A stretch of 64,000 bases of DNA. It comes from Impatiens glandulifera (lineage: Eukaryota > Streptophyta > Magnoliopsida > Ericales > Balsaminaceae). Positions within the stretch are counted from its first letter, which is position 1; every line of letters starts with the position of its first letter. The notes under the pieces are model-generated. The model searched no databases and was not told the origin of the DNA. It worked only from the letters and a program-made list of their open reading frames with translations. Location: positions 40,300,840 through 40,364,839 of the forward strand of contig NC_061869.1 of the NCBI RefSeq assembly GCF_907164915.1, written 5' to 3'. This document shows, piece after piece, positions 12,025 through 23,543 of this stretch. A program made the position numbers and the translations under genes.

Positions 12025-13124
12025 TTATTCTTCAACATTCCTCAGAAGTTGGAGTAGGCATCCTCGAGTAGTCGGATCCATCTACAAATATTCATTCTTA
12101 TTAGGTCTAGAGAAGGACTATATATAAATATATATATAACCATACTTTATTACGATAAAAATAAATCTAAACTTACATGGGAAGATCGTGTAAATGTACT
12201 GTCTCTCAGCTTTATCGGAAGGCAACCCTTCAAAGCTTCAAGTGCCCTATAACATTTAATAATTTAAACAAATTTATATAAATAAAATTACATAAAATTA
12301 TAAAAAAGACAATAAATATACCTTTGATACTCATATAGTCTAATGTAACATTTAACAACATGCTTGAGCCTCCGATGCGAAGGCTGCTCAACCAAGTTGG
12401 TCACCATATTATCCAAACGCTAGGCCAATGCCAAAAAACGCTCTAGCGTCGAACAAACATAATTGCGACCAGGATTATCGAACAAAATCTTTTGGACGAT
12501 AAACGTCGCAACAGTCTTCGATAACTCTGTAGCATTGTCCATTGTATTCAAGCACATTGGCATTATCTCCGATTTAAGAAGGTAATTAATAACCTTAGCA
12601 TTGTTAACCTAGAAAAAATTTAAAACAAAATTAATAGAAGGTTTTGGTAAGAAAATTAATTTAATTGTAGTTAGTTAGTGTACCTCTACCATGGCACCTA
12701 TCACACCCAAACAAGTGAGCCTTAAATACTCGAAAGACCTTAAATTGCTCTTTGGTCTAAGAAATGGATATATGAACAAAGAAATTTCGGCTGCAATTTC
12801 AAAATTAAAACACTAATAATCATTACCCTTTTAATGAAAACCTTATTAATAAGAATCAAACTTGAGAAAGCATACTAAATACCATCTATAAATAATTTTT
12901 TTGTATCTTTGTGAGATGCGATGCATTGCAAGAGCACAAGTACATTACATATCCGTTTAGATTGGGACGAAGTAAGAGTGGGGAGAGATAGGTTAGGGTA
13001 AATAGCCATGATTTCCTGTAAAAATTAATTGACTTTATTTATTGTGAAAAATCTCAAACAAAAGAGTTATACAAGGAAGGAGAAGAAGTACCTGCAAGAA
13101 AACAGCCATAATACCGAAAGAATG

Positions 13125-13305
13125 TGTTAAGAGTATTCGGTTACCAACTTGTTACAACAACTTTAAAAGAATAACAAAATTTGGTTTGAGAGAAATAAGA
13201 GAGAAAGAAACAAAACAGAATTATTCAACAAAAAAACATAAACCGGCCCGAGTGTTCCATAGGACTGAGAAGGGTGCACTTTCTTATTCGTGGATCGTAA
13301 CATCA
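13125..13305 (-). repeat. 3' LTR of element F, internally deleted
   Basis: 181 bp, against 475 bp for the other LTR. After TGTTAAG it jumps to AGTATTCGGTTACC, missing about 290 bp of the other copy; the remainder matches closely to GTAACATCA. A purine-rich tract on the minus strand (TAATGGGGGAGC, 13,306-13,317) sits just inside. Confidence 0.82.
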
Positions 13306-13934
13306 GCTCCCCCATTAGAAGTTCGTCGCCCTCGACGAAAAGAACGTGGACTGGTCAGCCTCTAATGTGCATCTTCAATCTTCAAAAAATTATTGCTTCG
13401 GTCGGGCTTCGGCACATTCAGCAAGGGTCGCAGCATAGGACCGCATTTTCTTAAAAAACTTTCAGAAGAATCGTTTCAGTAGTGGAACTGGCTGGGTCCT
13501 TGCCACTCCGCACATGTAAGGAAATTCTGTGCACCCAAGGTCGAGTTTTTCAGTGTTTAGAGCTGACCTTTGTTGCTGCAATGTCTCCAGCACCTAGTGC
13601 AAAAATAATTTCTTCCAACTTCGATTATACTCTATAGTGTTATCAAAAATTCAGGCCAAGTCTTTTTCCCGAACCAGCATACAACGGCATCGATGGAGCC
13701 ATAACTTCTAATTAGATCTTCAGGAATATCTTCCAAGGTCATTGCCGCGAGGGAAATAGTTTGGCCTTCGTGTTTACTCTTTATTTGCATTTTGGCAGCA
13801 ACACTACATTCATCTATAGTCTTTTTCAGCTGGTTTCCATGCATCAAAGTGTCCTGCGACCGAGGAATCCCCTTTAGGACCGTGGTTCTGTCTTACTTCT
13901 CATAAGATAGGGTCAGCTTTTCGAAGTCCCAAAA
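13306..13934 (-). pseudogene. decayed pol remnant of element F
   Basis: Short open stretch at 13,632-13,847 (MMHGNQLKKTIDECSV onward) following the protease region. No RT motif is recognisable and the RT-to-integrase part is deleted. 13,306-13,631 is non-coding. Confidence 0.5.
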
Positions 13935-15364
13935 TTACGGGCCTAGAGTAATCAGCCATTCAATTCCCAACACAATATCATATCCGTCCATGGAAATTAC
14001 CTTCATTTCTGTTTGATATTTATTGCCTTCCATCGACCACTTTAAGTCTTTGCAAACACTAGAGCATAACACATTAGACCCATCGACCACTCTAACCGAT
14101 TGCACCCGAGTTGCTATGCTTTTGTGGACTATTTTCTCCAAAATCCTACTATTGATAAAATTGTGGGTGCTGCCTGTATCCATCAGGATCACTACCGGCA
14201 GGTTCCCAACTTTGCCAAAAATCTGGAGCATTTGAAAAGGTTTAGAACCGGTCAAGGCATGTAAGGATATGGCTGGTTCATCCATTGGGCCGAGCAACGA
14301 AGGTAGATCATCAAAAACAGGTTCTTGATCGGGTTCTTGGTCTTCTTGATTGGCTGAGACCATGAATAACTTTGATTTACACCTATGGTTTGGTTGCCAT
14401 TTTTCATTGGAAGAGTAGCATAGGCTCTTCTTTCGCTTTTCATCCATTGAGGTTGAGTCTAATTGCTTAACATGACCCTGGTTTGCATTTGAAGAGGACC
14501 CATATGATGAATTCTTGAAGTCGGTATTGGTGCTCGGCCCGACTGTGTTGATATTGGATGGCATGGGCAGCAACGGTGCTTCAGCGCTGTACAAGTTACC
14601 ACTACTCATTAGGGACCGATATGTTGCTTTCTTGGACTTTAGCCATGGCCATGACTTCGTTTAGAGAATTCGGGAATCGCAACCTAATGCAGTTTGCAAT
14701 CTCCTCCCTTAGACCGGACAAGTACCAATCTATGACGTATTCCCTTGGCATGCTGTAGAGTTTTTGAGAGATCGACATGTAATGCAGATTATATTCTTCA
14801 ACCGACCCAACCTGTTTCAAATTCATCAGTTGTCTCATTGGTGTGTCGTGTATAGATGACCCGAATTGAGTCATAAGGTCTCTCTTGAACACGTCCCAAG
14901 ATAATGCTTCCATATGATTACGGTTCTGAAAATATGACACGTACCACATTCTTGCTTCGCAAGAGAAGTGAATGGGGGCAATTTCTAATTTAGTGGCATC
15001 CGTAGTTTTGTCCACCCTGAAAAATTTCTCGGTAGATATTATCCAGCCCTCGACATCCGACCCATCAAACCGAGGAAAATCGACCATGGTTAGCCGAGTG
15101 GGAGGAACATTGTGTTGATCGCGGTTCTGGCTAGGGTGCTGGGGCATAAATGGGGAAGGACCGTGGCAAGAATTATCATCGTAGGGTTTGTGGCGGGGTT
15201 CTTGCATATTTCCAGATGCCCCGCTCAAAAAAGGCTGTCATTCTTACTTCAGCCGCATCAAGTCTTCGGTCTATGGCATCTTGCATCGCAGCTGTTTGTT
15301 GGGACATATTTTCAATAAGGGCCCTAAGCGTATCCATTTCCGATTGTTGACGAGTTTCTACCAT
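13935..15364 (-). pseudogene. gag and protease of Gypsy element F
   Basis: Starts MVETRQQSEMDTLRAL at 15,364, shifts frame near 15,200, then continues with a Ty3-type Gag (PRFDGSDVEGWI, MWYVSYFQNR, SGLREEI). A second shift near 14,605 leads to a knuckle-like CYSSNEKWQPNHRCKSK in which the second Cys of the usual C-x2-C is Ser. The aspartic protease has the catalytic LMDTGSTHNFI near 14,165 and YDIVLGIEWL near 13,960. Its role when intact was virus-like particle formation and polyprotein cleavage. Confidence 0.82.
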
Positions 15365-15377
15365 GTTGAGAATCGAC

Positions 15378-15393
15378 CAGCTCTGATACCAAT
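15378..15393 (-). other. primer-binding site of element F
   Basis: Minus strand reads ATTGGTATCAGAGCTG next to the LTR edge, complementary to initiator methionine tRNA. Confidence 0.85.
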
Positions 15394-15394
15394 A

Positions 15395-15869
15395 TGTTAA
15401 GCTTTAAATTATAACCGAGCCTTTCGAGTTCTTTAATTCAAGAAACGGGTTCTTGATTGTTGGGACCAAGGATGAAATTCAATGCTCAAACACAGCGGAT
15501 ATAGAGTGAGGAGAGAATTTGAAGTTAAAGGGAGGAAAACCGGGGTGAGAAGAGAATACTACTTGAATACACTTAGTAGTCCAAGAAAGAGGTTCAAGGC
15601 CGAGAGAATAACTTAAGTAACAACTTTCACAAGTTCAATTCATAGCCTCAAAAAGTGGGGTGGACATCATCATTTAAAGCGGCTGAATTACCCAAGAGTA
15701 TTCGGTTACTAACTTATTACAACAACTTTAAAAGAATAACAGAATTCGGTTTGAGAGAAATAAGAGAGAAAGGAAACAAAACAGAATTATTCAACAAAAA
15801 ACATAAACCAGCCGAAGTGTTCCATAGGACAAAAAAGGTGCACTTTCTTATTCGTGGATCGTAACATCA
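15395..15869 (-). repeat. 5' LTR of element F
   Basis: 475 bp, TGTTAAGC to GTAACATCA on the plus strand. Its last 180 bp match the short LTR at 13,125-13,305. It joins exon 2 of the RCD1-like gene at 15,870. Confidence 0.85.
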
Positions 15870-16295
15870 TGCCACAACAATGAACCTAAATATTGAAACA
15901 GTTCCCTCTTCTAAACATACAAACAAAAGAAACAGATATCATTGGTAAATCTTGGATCAAACAAAACAACACAAGAAATTGGAAAACAAAAGTAAAAGAT
16001 GAACCTTGGCCAACTCAGAAAGGGCGTTCTCTCTAAGATCATGATTGGTAATATCAAATACCAACCTCTCAGCTAATCGCATTTCCCTCCGAGCATTCTG
16101 GCAGGGAAAGGTGCTGATACTGCCAAATGTAGCAGCGTTCACAGAGGAACAGTGAGGTAAATTGGCCATGGAAACAAAATGGAAGCAAACAAATAAATTC
16201 TTTCTCTCTCTCTCTTGATTAAGTTCAAGTTGCTGGTATTCAAGTTCATGGATTTGTCTTATATATATATACAGCATAAGAAGAAAAGACATTTG

Positions 16296-16440
16296 AGATC
16301 CTCTGCTACCAAATTAGTCTGCTACCCCTGTTGCCTCTCAAAAAGAGAGGAGTAATATGGTAAATAAATGAAACACTCCATATTGCCCCTCTTTGTGAGA
16401 GGCAACAGGGTAACAGGCTAATTTGGTAGCAGATGATCCC
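16296..16440. mobile_element. palindromic MITE / fold-back element
   Basis: About 53-bp left arm (TCTGCTACCAAATTAG, then CTGTTGCCTCTCA) and an almost exact reverse complement on the right, separated by about 35 bp. The whole can fold into one long hairpin. There is no coding capacity. It sits about 125 bp upstream of the RCD1-like start codon, in or near its promoter/5' UTR. The superfamily is not determined. Confidence 0.8.
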
Positions 16441-18649
16441 TTCACAAGAAAAGAACACCAACCATTTCATTCATAAGTCATAACACGTGCCCTTTCCCTC
16501 TTAAAGTTTGTTTCAGTTATAAAATTATTTTATTTTTTAATTTGACAATACATATCTATAGTCATCTCTTTCCAAATAAAATCAATTCAAAATTTGTAAA
16601 ATATATAATTGGAAGTGATATATAAATATATACCTTAATAGTTCATACAACGCCAATAAAAATAGAGGGTTTAACAAAGTAATAAACGAGTTGAAAAAAT
16701 TTAAAAAAAATGAGTGTTTAACAAAGTAATAAACGAGTTGAAAGTAAAAATAAAACCATAAAATATGGGAAACTAAAATGAAAATAAGCATTCCTAGTTT
16801 TGGGTAGAATTATTTTACTTTTCTTGAATAAAAAACCTATTTATAGATTACAATAATAATTATTTTAGACTTAAATCGTCACGCTGCTACATGTGATATA
16901 TATATATATATATATATTTAATTGTATGTTGGTCCTATTTGTTTAGATAATTAAATATTAGACGTTTGTTTGATTTGGGGTTAGTTAATTAAAATTTGAA
17001 TTATGAATTGAAAAAATAATAATAATAAAATTGTATATTTTTTTATTAAATAAATTATTCAAATAATATTTTTTATTTAATATTTAAATTTGTAAAAAGA
17101 AATTAAATAGAAGTAATTTAATATTTTAATTGATTAATTGAATTATTTAATTCTTGATAAGATCAATATATATTAATTGTTATTAGGAAATACTATACTA
17201 ATTAATAGTAAGGAATCATAAAATTAGAGTTTGAAAGGTTTGATCAAAATAAAGAAAAATAATTCAAATATTTTTTTCAACTAGAAAGAATCAAACTCAG
17301 TGCATGGTATATATAAACAGTTTTATTACTATTACTTTTAAAATATTTGTTGGAATTGACCTTAAGTAACTATTTTAAATTATGTAACTATGACAACTAT
17401 AAATGGTGAATTTTGAATTATTTAACTACTTAGTACTGCAAGAGTGTACTAATAACCCCTAAAGGTCTCAAGTTCCATTTATTGAAAACATGAGATTAAT
17501 TGTTAGCATTTTTCAAGATTAGTACTTTAGATTCAAAAAGATTGCAAGTGTGTATTAAGAATCGCTAAATATCTCAACCTCGATTATATTGAAACCATAA
17601 TAATAAGATTAAATGTTAGCATTTTTTAGGATTAATATATATTTACAAAAGTTGGCCTAGCAAACTGGATAAAAAAAGTATTATTTATTAAAGTGAATTT
17701 TGTATTAGTCTTATAGGTAACTACTTAATGGGTGACAACTAACTAAATTATTTTCCCTTAATCTACTTTATTTTTATTGGGTTATAAATGTACATTAATA
17801 ATCTCTAAAATTAAATTAAAAATATAATAGAGAGATCTTATGTTTGAACTTTTCTGAATTAGTCTAGATTAACAAGACTAACAAGTTACAAAAAATGAAA
17901 AAAATATATAAATATTTTTTACTTTTATTATAGTAATAAAAACTTATTTGTAATGAAATGAGATATTGTCATAAACATGTAATTAGATTACTGGTATGTA
18001 ATATTATCATATATATGAATATTTAGTATTCACACATTATTTAGGTTTAATTGATTAATGTATATTTATGGCGATTATCAATATGATATTCTCATTCTTT
18101 AATCTACTTTAAACTTAAACTTAAGAGATTTAGGTCTCATAATTGATTTTCACAAACAATGCTATGATTTAACTGAAGAAGTTTCTCTATTACCACCGTA
18201 TTAGTATACTTTTTAAAAAAGAAAATATGATACATAAAATTTTCAATTCCTTGTAAATATGATTTTTTTCAAGTTTAATTATATCACTAGGATTTTTTTT
18301 GTAAATCTACTTATAATATTTTTTGTTTTACAAAAATTTTAATAAAATTGTAAAAAAAAAAATCAATTTTATCTAAATTGAGATTTTATATAAAATTTAC
18401 ACGATTTTAATGATTTGAGCTTCTTTTAAAGTTTGAACAAAATATTCATGATTTTTAATTTCTATAACATTCTCTTAACTAAACTAATAGAATTCATGGT
18501 ATAATTAAATCATTAACTTTTAAACAGATCTCTTTAAACTTTAGTAAATTACAAATTAAACAACTGTATATGATCTTTCATTTCCTTTATTAAAAAAGTG
18601 GTCATTAAACTAGGTAACACTAGTATTAGTAGTAACTAAATACAATATT
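16441..18649. other. AT-rich non-coding DNA
   Basis: No supported gene. It contains a 49-bp direct duplication around GTTTAACAAAGTAATAAACG (16,669 and 16,718) and a (TA)n microsatellite near 16,893-16,917. Confidence 0.55.
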
Positions 18650-20290
18650 TTATTTTCCTTTATTGGAACCATCACGGTTAAAAATTGTGAAACTCGTGAT
18701 CGTATCAATTTTCAAATAAAATGAACAAACAAATAGTCTTTTAATTTTTTTTATTTGAACTAAACGTTACACATTGAGTCAGTAGTGATCATTTTGAGTT
18801 TAAAATAAAAAAGTAAAAATAGTCTTCCGCTTTATTTTTTATAAACTATAAAATTCTCTCTTGAGATAGTCATGATCATATCAACATTAAAATAAAAATT
18901 AACTAAAATTGATCTTTAAATTATATTATTGGACAATTAAAAATTAATAAACTCATGATCATATCAACTAATATAAAAATAAAATAAAAATGGTATTCTC
19001 AACATTAAATCTAAAAGCAACTAAAACCTTCATTTATTATAACCTAGGACTGATACACATTTACACACTCTTCATTTAGGTAATTAGTCTCTATTGTGTC
19101 GCGTGATGAGTTCATCTTTAAAATAAATAAAATTAAAAATAGTATTTCACTTCGAAATATAACAGTTACACATTGTAATAAGTGAAATTTAAAAATGACA
19201 TTTTACATCATTTTGTTAGAGATATGACGGTTATATAGTGTACTTCCTCTACTCGACCATTATTAATACACATTAAAATGTTTTTTTTTTTTTATTATTT
19301 ATTTTATTGAAACATGACAGTTACACAATGAAACGTGTGATATTTTTCTTGACTATCATTTGTTGGACTATGACGTTTACACATTGAGATTCATGATTTT
19401 TTTTTTTTCATTTTTTATTGAACCATTTCAATTATAAAACTTGTGATCTTTCACTTCCTTTATAAGATTGTAACGGTTACTCGCAGAGACTCTTGATTTA
19501 TTCATTTTTTATTGAACTCTGACAATTACACAATGAAACTTGTGATCTTTCACAAGTTTACAAGACTTTGACGTTTACGCATTGAGACTCGTGTTCTTTC
19601 ACTCTCTATAGTGGACCATGATGATTACACAATTGAGACACAAGTTATTTCATTCCCTTTTGTTAGAGATAGAATGGTTACAAATTGAGGTTTTTGGTTT
19701 TCACTTGCTTTACTCTACCATTACGGTTACACATTAAAAATCTATTTTTTTTTTTATTTATTGAATCATGACCGTTACATAATGAAACTTGTTATTTTTC
19801 ACTTCCTTTATTGGAATATGACGTTTTACACACTCATGGTATTTTCATTTTTTTATTAAACAATGACAATTACATAATGAAATTTGTGATCTTTTACTTT
19901 TTTCACAAGACTATGACGTTTACGAAGCGTATTCTTTCACTCTCTTTAGTGGATTGCAATACACCATTGAGACACGTGATCTTTCACTCCGTTTACTGTA
20001 TAGATAGATGATATTTTCATAATGAAACTTTCAATAGTTCATTTTTTAAGAATGCAACATTTATTGTAACCAACATGCATGTTTACACATTTAAACTCAC
20101 AATTGTCTCAGTTTTAGAAATATAAGATTTAATTGAACATGAAGTTAACACATAGAAAATTGCAATCTTTAATTTCACTTCCTTTATTGGGGTGTGACTG
20201 CACATTAGATTTGTGATATTTCAATCCATTTACTCGAAGATAATGGTTAAACATCAAGACACTATCACTTCCTATTATGAGAATATTGAA
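18650..20290. repeat. degenerate tandem array, roughly 50-60 bp period
   Basis: Recurring blocks resembling GACGGTTACACATTGAGACT, then CGTGATCTTTCACTTCCTTT and ATTGGA, at least 15 to 20 times with variable spacing and many substitutions. No ORF. It looks like an old satellite or minisatellite. Confidence 0.65.
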
Positions 20291-20382
20291 AACTATTTGT
20301 AAATGAAATTCTATGCAGACTAGAGGTTAACATTTAATAAAGCTTATGGTAAGGCTTACTATAAAAAAAAACTAAATTCATC

Positions 20383-20474
20383 GCATGTGTAATTACTAAA
20401 AATCTACACTCTAATTTATAAATTAAAATAATTATTTTGATTTATTTTTATATACATAAAATCAATATAATTAA
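20383..20474 (+). repeat. fragment of the start of the 2.5 kb repeat R
   Basis: ACTAAAAATCTACA followed by an AT-rich stretch matches the beginning of repeat copy R2 near 33,975. It is cut off by the LTR fragment at 20,475. Confidence 0.5.
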
Positions 20475-20667
20475 CTGTTAGGATCGGGAACAACAATAGA
20501 GACGGGGTCTGACTATGTTGAACACTTACACACTTTGTTTGATATTAACTATGTTAGAAGTTAATATATGTTTTTATTCTTTGCAAGTCGTCACAAACTC
20601 TTGAACGGAGTTCAAGTGCGGAAGTGTTTGTTTAGATTTAAAGCAGTAGGTGAGTGGGATTAAAGAA
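20475..20667 (-). repeat. LTR fragment, same family as element C
   Basis: TGTTAGGATCGGGA through AGAGACGGGGTCT to ACTCTTGAACGGAGTTCAAG matches the inner end of the C LTR at 44,818 onward. Only about 190 bp remain; LINE poly(T) follows. Confidence 0.75.
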
Positions 20668-20668
20668 A

Positions 20669-20907
20669 TTTTTTTTTTGGGAAAAACGATTTAGCGTCAT
20701 TTCATTAAAAATTACAAAAAATGGGAAAAAACCCACGAGTTTAAGAGATTATTCTTGACAGGGCTAGAATGATTTTGAAGTCGTAACATTATGAATAAAA
20801 GCTTTACTATGGCGGCGTGAATGACGAAACAAAGTAGAACATCTTCAACATAATGGGCATCAAGGAAGGCAACTCTCCCGTAAGGTACTTAGGTCTCCCC
20901 TACCTCT
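20669..20907 (-). mobile_element. 5'-inverted LINE fragment
   Basis: 20,669-20,810 is a LINE 3' end on the minus strand, beginning with poly(T). 20,811-20,907 is a more upstream, RT-region piece of the same LINE family in the opposite orientation, matching 29,875-29,960. This arrangement is what twin priming of L1-type elements produces. Confidence 0.7.
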
Positions 20908-21930
20908 CTCCTTGTCATGTGGGCAGTCTCTCCCACCATTCTCCTCATCACCTCGGATGAGCTTCGGCCTATCCAAAGAAACCTTGAGCTCTATCGGTCT
21001 TTCCTCAACTGCAATTGCCTCAGAGACGTCCTGCACCTTGGCCCTTTACAACTCTAACTATGCCCAAGTCTTTAGGTCATTCACAAACGCGAACAAGGCC
21101 TCCTATTCCGTTAGACTAGGTAACTCAATAATCAACTCATGGAATTCCTTCACATACTCCTTGATGGTCCTGTTATGCACAAGTTGGCTTAACCGCTTCT
21201 GTGCCTCAAACTCGACATTCTCTAGAAATAATTGGCGCTTGAACTCAATCATGAAGTCTTCACATGTCTCCATTCATAGTGTACCTCATTCAATATCTGC
21301 TTCCCGCCTCCTCACCATAATAGTGTCACATCTTGTAGGAAGAAAGGTGTTGTTTCTAACTTCGTACGATCATTCAGTATACTTGATGCCGTAAAGTACC
21401 TCTCCATGTTCTAAAGGAAGTCCTCCACTTCCCTTGCACTCCTCGAGCCTTTGAATGAAATTGGCTTGGGAACTTCTGTTTGATGAGGTGTTGCACCTCT
21501 AAGTTCCCCTCCATTCCTTTGAATCCGACCTTCCATCGATTTTAGCCTCCCCATGATCTCCCTCCGAAGGGCGTCAAACATCGCATGAGCCTCTCCTCGG
21601 ATTGTCTCAAGCACTTCCATCTGGATATCATTAACTTCCCATCGAACTGATCCCAACACTTCATCCTGAATGTTATAGTTAGTATTGTTAATGATCACCA
21701 TGACCTCATTCTTTAACTTTTTGCTATCCTTATCCAATAATGTCACCCTATCGGCCACCGCGCTAACAACTTCGAAAGCCTCCTAGTGCTCGCACATGCC
21801 TTCCTCAATCCGGGTCACTCGCGCTTCCATGTCGACACTCCTCTCGACGGTATCCCTCTTAGACCTCTTGTACTTTTGTTTGCTAGTCAAAACCTTTGTG
21901 ACTTTGGAATTTGAATTCATCTCTTATTAG
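20908..21930 (-). pseudogene. gag fragment of Gypsy element H
   Basis: The clearest part (21,411-21,758) has a helical N-terminus and KPISFKGSRSAREVEDFL, typical of the start of Ty3/Gypsy capsid. Further gag-like sequence with frameshifts continues to 20,912, where it meets the LINE fragment. The rest of the element is missing. Confidence 0.7.
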
Positions 21931-21979
21931 CACGATATTCTTTTAAATGTGGAAGAAAAAATGTGGATACGATAGCACT

Positions 21980-21996
21980 TTTGCTCTGATAGCACT
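21980..21996 (-). other. primer-binding site of element H
   Basis: Minus strand reads AAGTGCTATCAGAGCAAA next to the LTR; TATCAGAGCA matches the initiator methionine tRNA complement, with one change from TGGTATCAGAGC. Confidence 0.65.
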
Positions 21997-22605
21997 TGTC
22001 ACGGGTAGAAACTTGGTCACCGAATAATTCCTCGTCCCGTGCGACATTAGGCTAGATTGCCACAATCCTAGCTAGTTAGCCTTCTAAAAGATGCAAGAAG
22101 GTAGAATACTTAAGAGAGAAAGATGTTGTAGAATATATTGTTTATTACTTTATAAGAGTGAAGTATTACAAGTGTTGAGTGTTATACATGGTGCTTGGTT
22201 AATAGCCAAGACTTGTTTATATATAAGTGTATGGATCATTCTAGATCCTCCTAGACCTAGTATTTTCTAGACACTTTTTTATCTAACCTAAACCCAAGAA
22301 TTCCTAGACACTTCTAAAGAATTCTACTATTACCAACTTTTGTGAACTCCTAGAGAATTATAGAGAGTTCTCTTATCTATACATACTTTAGGAACTCCTA
22401 GAGAATTATAGAGAGTTCCATGACCTTTTATCAAAAAGGAATTCCTAGAGAAATCTAGAGAGTTCCATAACCTTGCCTTCAACATGGAACGCCTAAAGAA
22501 TTCTAGAGAGTTCCAAAAAATGGAAAAGACCACAAAATCCAGAAATATTTAGAGGATGCACCTTGTGGACTTGACATATGCACCGCATTCTATTGGGCCG
22601 TGACA
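21997..22605 (-). repeat. 5' LTR of Gypsy element H
   Basis: 609 bp bounded by the inverted repeat TGTCACGG / CCGTGACA, followed inward by the primer-binding site and gag. No second LTR is found in the window. Confidence 0.8.
22345..22515. repeat. about 58-bp repeats with hairpin arms inside the LTR of H
   Basis: Three to four copies of GAACTCCTAGAGAATTATAG followed by AGAGTTCC. In each, GGAACTC at one side pairs with GAGTTCC at the other. Confidence 0.7.
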
Positions 22606-23530
22606 ATAAGCACCCATTGTTGGGAGCATATTAAGGTGACTGAACTTGGGCTTGGTAAAGTTGTTGGCTTTGCAAATATTTATTTTACATTTTTTTTGAA
22701 TGTTTGACCAAAAATTATATAACTTTATTTGAGAAAATTATTTTGCTACGCAAAATTTTGAAAATATATTCTAAGTATAAATTTATAACACTTATTGCAA
22801 ATGTTATTACAAGAAATTTATGAACAATTATATTTAATAGGGCTAGCAACTAAGTTTGCACTGATGAGTGGTAAATTTTTGAAAATATATTATAAGTATA
22901 AATTTATATAACTTACTACAAGTTTTATTGAGAATGAACGATAATTTTTTATAGGAATAACAACAATGTTTACATTTATGGGTTTAAAAATAACTAACAA
23001 CTAAATATTTAAATAAATTACTGCAAATTCTATTGCTAGTAGATTTCGAATATTTCAAAATATATTTTTAAATACTAGTATAATTTATTTTGCAATGATA
23101 CTTTATCATAGTACTGCAGATCTAGTTGCGAAAAAATTATTTATTTGTCTTACTTCAATATATAGTACAAATGTAATTAACAAAACCATCACAATTATTT
23201 CATATTTATATTTGCAACCATAACAGTCATATATATATTATTTGATACAATAAACAATGAAAATATATGTTATTGCTAAATATTTTGCAAACATTGAAGC
23301 TTAATAGATATTTGTATTGTCCTTCGTTTTATGTATTACTATATTAGTTGCAGTTATATATTTATAAAACTTTTGAACATACTTACAATTTTACATTTTT
23401 AGTGATATATTTAGAATAAATATTTTCTGAATTTTATCTTACGTAAAAATATATAATTATTGTAATAATTAATGTAGTATTTGCAATGGTGAGTTATTTC
23501 GTTACAATGTCAAATGTAGTTCTAAAAAAC
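22606..23530. other. AT-rich non-coding DNA
   Basis: No ORF or recognisable element. Its 3' part may be the 5' untranslated region of the LINE that follows. Confidence 0.45.
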
Positions 23531-23543
23531 TAGCAAACCTTGT

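Larger units (their letters stand above)
13125..15869 (-). mobile_element. Gypsy element F, gag-protease only, in exon 2 of the RCD1-like gene
   Basis: 2.7 kb LTR element with tRNA-Met primer site, gag and aspartic protease but no reverse transcriptase, RNase H or integrase. LTRs run TGTTAAG to GTAACATCA on the plus strand. The exon of the host gene continues in frame across it (LLWH before, SFG after). The flanking duplication is imperfect: only CA is clearly repeated. Confidence 0.88.
12025..16169 (-). pseudogene. RCD1/CNOT9-like gene, seven exons, disrupted
   Basis: Homologue of CNOT9 (RCD1), the armadillo-type subunit of the CCR4-NOT deadenylase complex. Exons in transcription order: 16,169-16,005; 15,910-15,870 plus 13,124-13,092 (one exon split by an LTR element); 13,015-12,883; 12,790-12,684; 12,608-12,322; 12,246-12,177; 12,081-12,025. 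All introns have GT-AG ends and compatible phases, for about 296 codons, close to the usual family length. Family blocks: [91 protein letters not shown] and a C-terminal LLQLLRNVEE. Two defects are seen: Gypsy element F inside exon 2 and a TAG at 12,420-12,422 in exon 5 (after ERFLALA). It is probably a recently dead gene or a paralogue. A spliced, retained copy elsewhere is likely because CNOT9 is usually conserved. Confidence 0.88.

Noticed and set aside
12961..13015. Apparent 1-nt frameshift in exon 3 of the RCD1-like gene
   Set aside because: A recount of the CT-rich stretch showed two bases I had first skipped; the exon is in frame throughout.
13120..13124. Perfect target-site duplication for element F
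   Set aside because: GAATG on the left does not match TGCCA on the right; only CA is duplicated, so no clean 5-bp duplication is claimed.
19811..20011. 66-codon ORF in the degenerate tandem array
   Set aside because: No start context, homology or codon signal; chance ORF in repetitive AT-rich DNA.
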